From Mytilisepta virgata (taxonomy: Eukaryota; Mollusca; Bivalvia; Mytilida; Mytilidae), in NCBI GenBank assembly GCA_028015205.1, contig CM051508.1, forward strand, positions 11,860,001 to 11,924,000: a DNA stretch of 64,000 nucleotides, in the 5' to 3' direction. The notes beneath the pieces are model-generated. The model was not told the DNA's origin. It saw nothing but the letters and a program-made list of their open reading frames with translations, and did not search any database. Within the stretch, counting starts at the first letter, position 1, and each line of letters opens with the position of its first letter. Of the stretch, positions 45,400 through 55,935 are shown in pieces. A program made the position numbers and the translations under genes.

Positions 45400-46830
45400 A
45401 TAATTATCTCCTTTCTTCAAATGTTCTTTGGCATCTATATATAAGGAACGAAAGCGTCCATGTTTCACCAGTAGATGTGTACATGTAGATAGAATAAAAA
45501 TCATATGAATGCTTCGAAAATTACCTTTTACACACGTAAGTAAATCTCAGGTAAATTTACACATGTTCAAAGCTCACGTATGTAATTTTTTGTGATGAGA
45601 ACGGGGCTTTAAAATCGGTGGTAATTAAGGTATGGTTAACACGACCAAATTCGAAACGTGATACATGTATTTACATTATAGAGTACCATGTTTAGTATTG
45701 ATTTGTATAAAGGTTGCTGAAGCGCAATTGTTTGCATTGATGTACGACAACTGTAAATCAGCGTTCAACGTTGAAGCGGATTTATATAAAATTGGGCGAC
45801 AAAAAACTTACGATTGAGAGGGCAAAATGTATACATTGGGGGGAGGGGGTAGGAAATATAAAAGGGGTGGTATTTTGACTATAATAATGTACAGTGTATG
45901 TCATAAATTATGATTTGTACAAAATACTCATTCATAGATACAAATAGCAATGTTTGGTCTAACATGATAGAGTTTCATATTCAGCCAAAAGTGACAATTA
46001 TTTCATTGCTTATATTAGAGAAATCTGTTATAGTACGCTTCCTGAACGTTAAAATTACTCAAAATTCAAAGTTTAAATTAATATTGTAGATATAAATAAA
46101 CTTCCATAATTTTTTCATCAGATATATCAATATCAGACATTGCAAAAAATGATTTGCCAGAAAACCGTTTCAATCGAGCTCTCAATAAATTTGGTTTGAC
46201 GTATGTAATTGCAAGGCTCTATAATATTGACCAATTTCTACTTGATCAGTGCTATTCAAACTCGATTGAATTTTAAAACGAAATTGAACTTAATTAATTA
46301 TATAATAGCACAACATCTACAGGCTGATATTCTCAATATGTGTGAAAATATAATTCCCTTTTTCAAGACACAAACTAGTCAAGGTAAAAGGGATGCCGAA
46401 TCTGAATTATTGTCGTAGTGTACATTTTCGTATATTTTCAAAGGACAAATTTTTCCCACGCTCGGAAACTAATTGTTAAAGTCTTTCGTTTCGGTAATCT
46501 TTTCTTTTGTTCTATTTGTTATTTTAATAATTTGTGCTTATTGTATGTTCGTGATTTAATGTAATTATATATATAAGTGCTAATCCTAATCCGGATGTTT
46601 TTAATATTTAGATAATAGGAATATGTTATCACATGTATAATTCTCTATTTGTGAAAATTAAGATTACGTTTATTCAAATTGCCATGGACATTTAGTTTAA
46701 TCCCCCAAGTTGTATAAAAAGATAGACTACAATAACTTCCGATTCCAGATAAAGTCACTTCGAGATGAGAGAGTATACTGACGCTGTGTCGTTAGAACAT
46801 GCCCAGCAACTATAAGAACTCTTAATTCCC
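45400..46830. other. No gene seen
   Basis: AT-rich sequence with short ORFs only. A G-rich tract occurs at 45838-45850. Nothing recognised. Confidence 0.4.
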
Positions 46831-46836
46831 ATTGGT

Positions 46837-47762
46837 TTCAATCTTCAGCATAACCATGCATCTGATCCACATAAACTACAAGCAAGCAAAGTTATGAATG
46901 CCATCAAGAAAAGATGTCGAGAAGAGGCCGATCCAGTGCCAACTATTTATGATGAAGAAATAGCCAAGTTGAGAACACCAGAATGGGATGTCAACACTTA
47001 GCAGATGGTTGAGAAGCTTCCTATATTTCAATCAGCTAGAAGTATTTTATACCGACATCGTTCGAAAAAACTACCATCCTTACCAACAACAACCACTGAA
47101 CTCCATTTGCAAGACCAATGGGTACAGACATCAACTGGGGAGCAACCATCAATGCCGCTAAGACAGTATTCCCTGGTGCCACATTAAGAGGATGTTTCTT
47201 CCATTTTACACAATGCATCTGGAGGAAACCTCAACAGACAGGTCTACAGATTGCGTATAAAGTGATTGAAGCCGTTACATTATTAGTAAGAAGAGCAGCA
47301 GCACTACCGTTAGTGCCTGCAGATAAAGTAGAAGATGTCTGGTTTGACGCTTTAACCGAGTTTGAGACTGCTGACGTGAACACCAATACAGTGCCTTTTA
47401 CCGACTATGTGACAACACAATGGGTAGAGTCAGATCGTCATCTCTTCAACCACTTTGACCATGATGGACGAAGAACAACAAATCACCTTGAGGGCTGGCA
47501 TTCAAAGATTAAGAAACAGATTCAAAAGGTTCACCCAAACATTTTCATCTTCATCAACCACATCAAGCAGATTCAAGCCGTTAATGAAGTTAAGATCATA
47601 CAGGTCGCCACTGGAGGTCTTCCATCACAGAAACGCAGAAAGTACCGAAATATGGACAGCAGGTTACATCAACTCAAACAGAGACTACGCAACAACGAGA
47701 TTACCTTTATGCAGTACACTGACTCAGCTTCTCAACAAATATTTATTTTTAGTGCTTTGTAA
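46837..47762 (+). pseudogene. MULE-type transposase relic with internal deletion
   Basis: The first part (46850-47150) reads QHNHASDPHKLQASKVMNAI, then an in-frame TAG near 46999, QMVEKLPIFQSARSILYRHR and LHLQDQWVQTSTGE. This is the N-terminal half of FLYWCH/MULE-domain transposase proteins. In another frame 47118-47762 reads NAAKTVFPGATLRGCFFHF then TQCIWRK, the characteristic end of the MULE catalytic domain, and later TTNHLEGWHSKIKKQI. The central catalytic core (first Asp region) is missing. Both frames overlap at about 47115-47150, so the deletion breakpoint lies there. No terminal repeats were found. Inactive. Confidence 0.78.
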
Positions 47763-48119
47763 TGATACTACATATAGTGCAAATTTCAATATCAATAGCT
47801 TTTGGTACTTTCAATCGTTATATTTATGTATGAAATAAACTGTTTAAATACTATATTTTGAATTTATACAAGCCACATTCTTTGAAGATTACAGGAAAAA
47901 ATAGCATCTGGTTACTACAAGCAAAATGTGAAAGAAAGGTACAAAATATATCACTTTTATTTATAAATTTTGTACAATTTACATTTTGAATGTGGTTACT
48001 TTGACACATGAACACAAGCTAACATCTTAGAAATAAGGACCTGCGGAAGCATTACAAAAATATATACTACCTTTCACACAATTAAAAACAGACTATAAAT
48101 TTTTTCCTTTGATCTTTTG

Positions 48120-48225
48120 TTGTGATAGCAATTAATTGCCTAGTGCACATACTCCCAGTTGTCCTACATATTTTTACCTATATTTTACCTGTAATTTACA
48201 AATGTAGGACACGTGGGATGACATC
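48120..48225. repeat. Small inverted repeat
   Basis: CCCAGTTGTCCTACAT (about 48150) pairs with ATGTAGGACACGTGGG (about 48203), a 16-bp stem with two mismatches just upstream of the LINE fragment. Confidence 0.5.
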
Positions 48226-48254
48226 CCAGCCACTGACAGAAACAAAACAATATA

Positions 48255-49428
48255 ATTTTTGGGAACTATTATAGACCATAAAGGTTCCTTTAAAAGTGGA
48301 ATACAGGAATTATCAAAAAAGTGATTAATTTTTTGTTTATGAGAAAAATATTTTCAAATTTTGAACAACTTCCAGTAAACCTCTTAATATGTAGATTATT
48401 CGATACTTTTTTGAGACCTATTTTAACCTATAATTGGGAAATTTGGTATATGGCAGATTATCTTCCCATATACAGAGCATTAATCAGAGCTGAAAGAAAT
48501 AATACAATGTGTGACATTTTGTCACTTGGAGATAAAACTTCATATGAGAAAATTCATTCAAGATATTGTAAAATTGTATTAGGACTTAAAAAAAACGTCA
48601 TGTAACATTTCTGCTAAATCTGAATTGAGACGTTTTCCTAGTACTTCATTTATTAAAACTCAAGTGCTAATGTATTTTGCCAGAATTAATTCTAATTATA
48701 TTAACCCATTAATCAAGGAATCGTTAAATGTAAAACAACCATGCATGATGAAGGTAAATACTCCTGGTATTCTTTTATTGACAACATTTTTAAAGGATTT
48801 GAATTAGATGTTAAATATTAAAGACTATTTTGATTTAGACAAACCATTTCATAAATTAAAGTTTCCACTGTAAAAAGAATTTAAACAAACAACCATTGAC
48901 AAATATACTATAAAAACTAAAGATAAACTATCAAATTTTATTTTTATATAGTAAACTAAAAAAAGATATTTTGGAACCATACCTATTACATTTAAACAAT
49001 TTTAAAAATAGACAACTCATCACAAAATTCCGAACCAGTGATCATTGTTTAGTAATTGAAACTGGCCGTTATAAAAATATATCTCGTCAACGTTTCTTTT
49101 TTCATGGCCCTTAATTTAACCAACCTAGAAATTTATCATTTAGCAGAAAGAAACGATCGTAACTTTTTAATTTGTCAGATTCAAATAAACTATATTATAT
49201 TCTTAATTCAATTCAAGATCTTTTATTATCTGATATCTGTACCTTTATAAAACAATCATTAGAATTGAGATAGGAGGTCAATGTCGGTCAAAGACTCTTT
49301 CTTTTACATACTTTATGTGTATATATTGAAAATTTTACTGTGTTTTATTTTATTTGTATTGTTTTGTTTGTAATTGTAATGCTTGGCTCATATGGGCGTA
49401 ATATGAATTTAAATAAATAAATTATCAA
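48255..49428 (+). pseudogene. 3' fragment of a LINE (post-RT domain and tail)
   Basis: It starts in the last RT block (LGTIIDHKGSFKSGIQELSK), then RPILTYNWEIWYMADY and CDILSLGDKTSYEKIHSRYC. After a frame break come ELRRFPSTSFIKTQVLMYFA and, near 48990-49070, RQLITKFRTSDHCLVIETGR. This order matches the C-terminal region of invertebrate non-LTR retrotransposon ORFs. The copy ends in AAATAAATAAAT near 49420, a typical LINE tail, so the 3' end is complete. The 5' part is truncated, as usual for LINE insertions. Clade not assigned. Confidence 0.75.
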
Positions 49429-49593
49429 GTAAAGGCATTGTGTAAAATGAAGAGTGGTCCAAATTGTATATTATTTGTGTGCATATTACATGTATTAGCA
49501 TATGTGTCAAAATCTGTTTCTTGTTATTATTATTATTTTTTTTATAGCGCGACTCGAATATTTCCACCCCCCTGTCATGTAAATCATTTACAG

Positions 49594-49780
49594 ATCCTAA
49601 ATAATACTGTAAATGTAACAAAGAACTCCGTGACGACTTATGGCGCGATATTATTACCATCAACCCAATTAAGTTTAGCGTACATATGGACAGTTTAGAT
49701 CCAATAACATTTACAGCAAGCATACTTTCGTGTGATACCGACTTTGATTTAGACCAAGAGAATGGATACCTTTCTCCGAG
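49594..49780 (+). other. Exon-like segment of unknown origin
   Basis: It is bounded by an acceptor-like CATTTACAG and a donor-like CCGAG|GTATGT. One frame, open from about 49603 to the donor, reads CNKELRDDLWRDIITINPIK then HMDSLDPITFTASILSCDTD, with higher GC than its surroundings. An in-frame TAA lies only a few codons after the acceptor, and no partner exon was found. It is either a relic, a mispredicted acceptor, or part of a transposon gene. Confidence 0.3.
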
Positions 49781-50039
49781 GTATGTGTTTAACATACAGA
49801 AAAATTATGCACTTTTTTTTATAAATTCTGACTCATATTTTATATTCTTCATCTTAACATGACATTGGCAATATGATTTATGTTTATCAATTAACTGTAA
49901 ATTAACTGTTTATGTGTACATATGTTCATAACCAATCTTCTGAAAGAAGGAAATAAAGTCAATATATATATATCTGATATCTGTACTTTTATATCTGAAT
50001 GTTCTGTTTTGAATATACAAAGTTCATAATGAGTTAGGA

Positions 50040-50300
50040 ACCTTGCAAAGCTTTGTCCTTAGATGGTTTTGGCTTTTGGATTTTTGTGTTGGTTTTCAAC
50101 ATTTTAGGCCTTGGGTACAACTGATGAGTAATAAATCGACGAAATGCGCAAGTCTTGTGCATCAACATTGGTATCAAAGAATTGTATTTGTACCACTGAG
50201 TCGATGCCACTTCTGGTGGACTCCAAATCCCCGAGGGTATCCCTAGCTCAGTTGCTAGTATTTCGATACTAGCCGGAAGTTGATATTTAAAATTTACTCT
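50040..50300 (+). repeat. Single satellite monomer
   Basis: CCTTAGATGGTTTTGGCTTT, GTTTTCAACATTTTAGGCCT and ACCACTGAGTCGATGCCACT match the array at 12.5-13.6 kb, in the same orientation. Confidence 0.75.
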
Positions 50301-50502
50301 TACAAAATTGGAAAAGGTCACATGATTGATTATACAAATAATTCTTATTTATCTCACAGTTACTTTGTATCATGTGAGAACATGATCTATAATGATTATT
50401 CTTAAATGAATATAGATTACATAACCACTGGCGTAGCCTCCATTAACATGGTAAAGGCGGCGAGACAGTTGCCTCATCTAAAATTTAAAATTTAATTTTT
50501 AA

Positions 50503-50597
50503 AGTGGAACTAAAACGCTTATAGAAAGTTATTTTCATTTTATAGTACTAAAAAAATGTATAAAAACGCAAAAAACCCGATGAAATTCGGTAACTTA
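50503..50597 (+). repeat. Left terminal inverted repeat of the Kolobok-like element
   Basis: Pairs with 53140-53233 with about five differences and one single-base indel. It is preceded by TTAA at 50499-50502. Confidence 0.88.
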
Positions 50598-50870
50598 GTT
50601 TTCGAGATATTAGCAAAATACTGGCCGATCGTCATTTGCATACCTGAACGATTTGTTAAAAAACTCGAATATTACTAGTCGCCGGAAGTGACGTACTGTG
50701 CGGTTCAGATCTTGTACATAAATAGGTACAGGTCATTTGCAAAGTGAAAGCAGATTTAGTTGATTGTTTATACGTTATTGGTGACAACTATCGATTGACA
50801 GTGCTTCTTATATATTCACCGACACTTGTTTGATGAAACATTGTACTTAATTTAAATCTACAATTCAACA

Positions 50871-51338
50871 ATGGGAAGGAATTGTGCAGTTGCGGGATGC
50901 AGCAACTCTGTAAAAACGGGACATACTCAACACGCCTTTCCAAAAGATGACCGACAACGTAACTTGTGGGTTCGTTTTGTAAAACTAACCCGTGTGGATT
51001 TTACTGTGCCAACTAAACACTCAGCCATATGTTTAGAACACTTCTCAGAAGAATGCTATGAGGTTGACAGGTTGAGATTCAAGGAGTTATTTGGTTTATC
51101 TGCTCATAACGGCAAGAGACTATTGCCAGGTTCAGTGCCAAGCATTTATCCCAACCAGCATGACCAGTATACATGGTATAGTGACGGTCAGCACCAAAAT
51201 ACTTTTGAAAAAATAATTCTGACATGTCTGATCTTATTTGTTTTTATATACCATGCATATGTCTTTATATATACATCAAATTTATGTGTATATATGCACA
51301 TGTTTGAAAATGAATGCATTATCATAATGTCATTGTGA
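50871..51338 (+). CDS. THAP zinc-finger protein of the transposon
   Basis: 155 codons; residues 1-92 form a THAP domain, the DNA-binding C2CH finger of many transposases. Visible hallmarks: Cys5 and Cys10 (NCAVAGC), FPKD (23-26), the invariant Trp33, Cys54 and His57 (ICLEHF) and the closing RLLPGSVPSIYP (84-93). After residue about 100 the sequence turns hydrophobic and low-complexity (LILFVFIYHAYVFIY). The true product probably ends or is spliced near a donor-like ATG|GTATAG at about 51175. It lies 158 bp inside the inner inverted block, in the usual place for an N-terminal transposase exon. It is expected to bind the element's own ends, but no catalytic domain follows here. Confidence 0.85.
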   Translation: MGRNCAVAGCSNSVKTGHTQHAFPKDDRQRNLWVRFVKLTRVDFTVPTKHSAICLEHFSEECYEVDRLRFKELFGLSAHNGKRLLPGSVPSIYPNQHDQYTWYSDGQHQNTFEKIILTCLILFVFIYHAYVFIYTSNLCVYMHMFENECIIIMSL

Positions 51339-51339
51339 G

Positions 51340-53000
51340 AATAAGCCTACATTAAGCCTATGCAGCCTCTCCTGTTGAATCAAAATTTTTTATGTATAAC
51401 TATATTGTACCTTTACATCATACATAGGGTATATTTAAGGGTATTTTTAGAGTTATTGTGTTTGATTTACACCCCTTCTTTTCAAACCACCACAGTTACC
51501 AACATCCTGAACATAGGGCTATTTAAAAATATTATTAATGGAGTAAGTAGAAGGTACATGTAAGGCCGCTTATATCAAATGCAGAGCCTTGACAGGCATG
51601 ACTTTGAAAAGATGTAGCCAACAAGCTAACATAAGTTGTAGTACAATAAGAGGCTGTTATAGCGAAATGTGTAGCTCCATAAAAAGTTATTCTGGTCCCA
51701 TGTCCCTCTGAATTTTTTTCTCTTTCTATGAGCATAAAAGTTATACATTTGTAACCATAATAATTTCAAATATTAAGAGTCTGCTGACTATGGAAAAATA
51801 ATACAATATAGAACAATACATGTACTTCCATGATATAACTACCTCTCTATTTATTTAACATGTTCATGATCATAATCCTGATAATGCAGAAAATAATTTG
51901 GGTAAAAATGTAGCTTTTTTTAAAGACATTCTATTTCATTAGCAATGTAAAGCTAAAGCAAAGTTTGAATGTCTAATTATTTATTAAAAGAATATGTATT
52001 TATTTATTCATTATTTATAAAAAAAAATATATATATGACACTTCCAATCGTGCAAGAAATTTTAATTTCCCCCTAAATAGTATTAAACACCTGTGAAAAT
52101 TAAAACTAGTTCATGATATAAAACAAATTAGTAAACATGTGGATGGATATTTATCACCTTTAATCCTGGTAATTAAAACAGTTAAAGTTTTAGCACCTAT
52201 TAATTAACATCCTGTTATGTAGTAATAAAGATCAAACAAAAGTTTTAATCCCTCCAATCAGGTAAATAACAACTTGGCCATGCACCTACCACCTGTGGAG
52301 TAAATCAATATACCTGTAACAAAGTCATTAGAAAGGTGTTATGAAAACCAGTTCTGACTGGTATTATAATTCAAATTACACAAAGAGCATAAAGTCCCAT
52401 AACCAATATTAACCAAATTATAACTCTACAAATGTGGGAATTATTTTATAAGTTGAATATTTTTTTTTATTAAAATCCATCAAAATCTTTTATTAAAGTT
52501 TTAGGTGTACAGTGCAGTTTCTCCAATGATTCTCTACATATTTTTATTATTACAACAAGGATTGTAAGAAATTACTTATCCCTCTCTACATATATGTCTC
52601 TGATTAAACTAAGAAATTTATTATATTTTTATAAGAAAATTCTGAAATTTTATGAATCTGTCAATTCAATAAAAAAAACACATTACAATTCTACATCAAA
52701 ATCTATATTACTATTCAGTAACTTACATCACTATTTGTAAAACATCTGTTTTAAAACTATTAATTAATATTGGGTCATATATTTGCTTGTTTAAAAAAAT
52801 AGTGTTTGTTTTTTATTCCTATAAGATGGTCTTCCATTTGTATTTATGTTATACACACCTTTCAAAATATCTTTCACTTTCATTCTTTTTATATATATGT
52901 ATATGGGGGCATTTATTGAAATTTATTGGTTATACTATTATAAATCACTAGCATTGCTGTCTTCATCCATAATATATTCCTTCTGGTCAATGTAAACAAG
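51340..53000. other. AT-rich interior of the Kolobok-like element
   Basis: Long A/T runs and short ORFs only. The one GC-richer patch (51540-51730) is open for 66 codons on the minus strand but has no recognised domain. Confidence 0.5.
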
Positions 53001-53139
53001 TTCAAGAGTAGCCCGCACTGTACGTCATTTCCGGTCAATCGGGGCCACTCAGCGAGGAAACCCTGTTTCCGGAAATAGCGCTGATTGGATTTCCCACAGG
53101 TAAAAATAATCCAACTTCACTCGCTATTTTCTCCGTTAT

Positions 53140-53233
53140 TACTTGACCAAATTTCATCGGTTTTTTGCGTTTTTATACGTTTATTTAGTACTATAAAATG
53201 AAAATAACTTGCTATAAGCGTTTTAGTTCCACT
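53140..53233 (-). repeat. Right terminal inverted repeat of the Kolobok-like element
   Basis: Mirror of 50503-50597, followed by TTAA at 53234-53237. Confidence 0.88.
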
Positions 53234-53239
53234 TTAATA

Positions 53240-54590
53240 AGTGCTATTTGCAATATGATAAAATAAATACAGTTCATCGTTTCCACTGAAACTGGATGGA
53301 GAAATGGGCCAAAACGTCTGCCCTTCTCACCTCAACTTTAGAAAAGGGCAAACTACGCCAGTAATTTTATAATAAATATAAAAACTCAGATATGGAGATT
53401 TCGAGAAGAATAATCTGTTTTGATCCAATAAATCATATTTTTCATGAAAATTATTAAAAGATCTCCAAAATGTTACTTCGACTTGAGACGCCATTCCAAG
53501 CATTTACATTTGTCTTCCGCATTTTTAAAATTTCTGTTAGTTCAAAAATTAATTAAGCAATTATTACAAATTTTAATATTGTAAAAATTACTAAAATAGA
53601 AATTAAAACTAAATATTTTGACAACCACGTGACAGTTTATGAAATTAGGATATATTGTATAAAAATAAACGTCCTAAATATAAAACTCAGGATGTATAAA
53701 AGAACAACAGTGTAAATAAAATTGAAAAATAAATATTGGCTATGCTGTGTTCGAGATGCAAAAAATTCAAATACCGACTTTGTTAATGAATTAACTCAGT
53801 GTTGCATGTTTGGTGATTAATCAAGTACAGCCACCATTATCAAATAGGAAAATTTGAATCTGGACAGTTCATTGGTTATAAATAAATACAATCGAAACCA
53901 GGTTTTCCATTTTCATATTTAAATCCATACTCTATGACGGGACGATGACAAGAAGAAAAGTGTAAGTTAATATTGTTGTAGATACTATCCAATGTACATG
54001 TACCTATTATTGTTTACTTCATGCCTGTTTTCCCTGTACCGGTAGGTTGTACATATAATAAGGTTTGTTTCTCAAATCTGGGGTTTACTTTGAAATACCT
54101 GTGAATTTCTTGTTATTACCGTCGATTCCGGAAGGGGGGCTAGGATCAAATTTAAATAATAATGCCGGTTCGGGATTTTGTCAAAATCAAAAGTCAGGAT
54201 CATTATAGGCGTGGGAAAAAATGCAGGCCCTGTGTCAGTCAGGTAATTTATAGGTTTAAATGAAAAGATATTTTGTGTGCTATAGTGGGCGAAAAATACA
54301 TCCAGGGCGAAAATTTCAAATTATTGTTTTATATTTTATATAGATTCTTACATTGTTTCTAGTGGATTGTTGGATTTATCTAATGGAGATATAGTTAAAT
54401 TATCTACATGTACTTTTAAAGCCCGTGCCATATAATTCGATAATTTAACAATCGGTATTTGATAAATCCGACAATTGTGGAAACACGATGTAAGAATCTG
54501 TTTCTGAAATAATTATTAAACAACTTCTCATATTTATAAACCTAAAATTCCCACGGGTGTATGGCACGCCACATCTGTCTTGTGTTCATT
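53240..54590. other. No gene seen
   Basis: AT-rich. CTACGCCAGT near 53352 is the complement of ACTGGCGTAG near 50427 on the other side of the transposon. The Kolobok-like element may therefore sit inside an older inverted-repeat unit. Nothing coding was found. Confidence 0.4.
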
Positions 54591-54591
54591 T

Positions 54592-55492
54592 CCATAATGT
54601 TGTTATGTCCATTTGTTGTTTTATGAAGTGAAATTGTCCGATTGTGTTGTTTATTCTTATGTTGTTCTGTTCAAATATTATCTTATTGAGTTAAGTTTTA
54701 TTTTGTTATGTGCAATTATTATTTCATTCAGTCGAATCAATTTGTTGTGGTGTTAAAAGATCATTTTGTTGTGTCAGTTGATTAAATTGTTATGTTAAAG
54801 CATTATTTTATTATGTTAAATCATTATTTTATTACGTTAGATCAACTTATTGTCATGTTTAATTATTATTTTATCAAGTCAAATCAACATACTGTTATGT
54901 TCAATCATTATTTCGTCTTGTTAGTCTAACTTGTTGTTATGTTCATTTGATTTTTCAATACGTCCAATTAGTATAATGCTATGACAAAAATAAATTATAA
55001 TCGTTTTCGTTTTAATATTGTGGAGTTCATTTGCGTCTTCGTTAAGTTAATATATAATAACATGGGGTTGCATTTTCATCATCTGATGTCAAGTAGCAAC
55101 TTTATTTCATTGTGTTGAGTCATTATGTTGTAGGGTTGAATCGTTACGTTGATCAATGTTATGTTGTTCATTCGGAAATTATCTTCGAGTTGCTTCGGTA
55201 TTAACAGATTAATTTTAGACCACTCCCAATCTCCCATAAACTATTCAACACCTTCCAAAGGCTATGGCCATCATCGGCGACTCAATCCCCTGGTGTTTTT
55301 TTTTTAGGGATCAACCATTTTTTAGGAGGGGGGGGTAGGGGCTAGGATCAATTTTGGAATATACAATTTGTGAAATCAATTCTTTCGATAATATTCCAGT
55401 GTTTTCTAAAAGTTCTTCCTAACTGTTTGAAACTGGAATTAAATCAGACAATTTGACTTAATAAAAAACAAATGGACATAACAACATTATGG
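54592..55492. mobile_element. Inverted-repeat element with internal tandem repeats
   Basis: Arms of about 52 bp (54592-54643 and 55441-55492) start CCATAATGTTGTTATGTCCA on each strand and are about 85% alike. Between them, 54690-54970 is built of diverged units of about 36-40 bp rich in TTGTTATGTT and AATCATTATTTTAT. It has no ORF and no clear target duplication. The right arm ends exactly where LINE-like coding sequence begins, so it appears to have inserted into, or truncated, the LINE ORF1. Confidence 0.65.
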
Positions 55493-55494
55493 GC

Positions 55495-55707
55495 ATAGCA
55501 TAATAAGTCTAGAGGACAGGCTAATATCACCGAATTCATTGGGTTGGTGAAGGAAGCTTCTAAGTCAGTATATGGCGAAGAAACACATACTCCTCCAAAA
55601 CAAACTCTTTTGCATGATCGTCGCATTGAGAAGTCTCCCATTACACCACCAGACGTCCTGCAAGACACGTCTTGCAATGAATCCAGTAAAAAATTGAAAA
55701 AAAAGTA
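55495..55707 (+). CDS. C-terminal fragment of a LINE first ORF
   Basis: An open frame of about 70 codons with no start (a TAG lies just upstream, at the edge of the inverted-repeat element). It reads NITEFIGLVKEASKSVYGEE, then a Pro/Thr-rich stretch (THTPPKQ, SPITPPDV) and ends SSKKLKKK before TAA. Codon-like composition, a lysine tail and its place 5' of the next ORFs suggest the end of the LINE's RNA-binding ORF1. No zinc knuckle remains to prove it. A 228-bp gap separates it from the next ORF. Confidence 0.5.
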
Positions 55708-55935
55708 ATTGAATCTAAATCTGTGCACTTTTAAAATTGGAAACTATGTGTAAATTAAGTATAAATACCAGTTATTGTTTTCTAGTTTTTATTCATTACA
55801 TAACTTTAAAATGTTTAAAATGTATGTTGTGTATACAATATTTGTAGCACTAAACTACATCTCCATTAGCAGTATCTCAGATAATCATATCATTAGAGAG
55901 TCTGGTAATATAAAATTAATCCATTTATTTCAAAC

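Larger units (their letters stand above)
50503..53233 (+). mobile_element. Kolobok-like DNA transposon (TTAA target, long TIRs, THAP ORF)
   Basis: Terminal inverted repeats begin AGTGGAACTAAAACGC at 50503 and, on the other strand, at 53233. They stay over 90% alike for about 95 bp. Both ends abut TTAA (50499-50502 and 53234-53237), a 4-bp target duplication. A second inverted block further in is conserved too: CCGGAAGTGACGTACTGTGC (50692) against CCGGAAATGACGTACAGTGC (53034, minus). The left half encodes a THAP domain. TTAA targets plus a THAP protein point to the Kolobok superfamily: P elements make 8-bp duplications and piggyBac lacks THAP. Positions 51340-53000 are very AT-rich with no transposase catalytic domain visible, so it is probably non-autonomous or decayed. 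Confidence 0.8.

Noticed and set aside
51535..51735. 66-codon minus-strand ORF in the transposon interior
   Set aside because: No recognised domain and opposite to the THAP ORF. It was noted only as a GC-richer patch.
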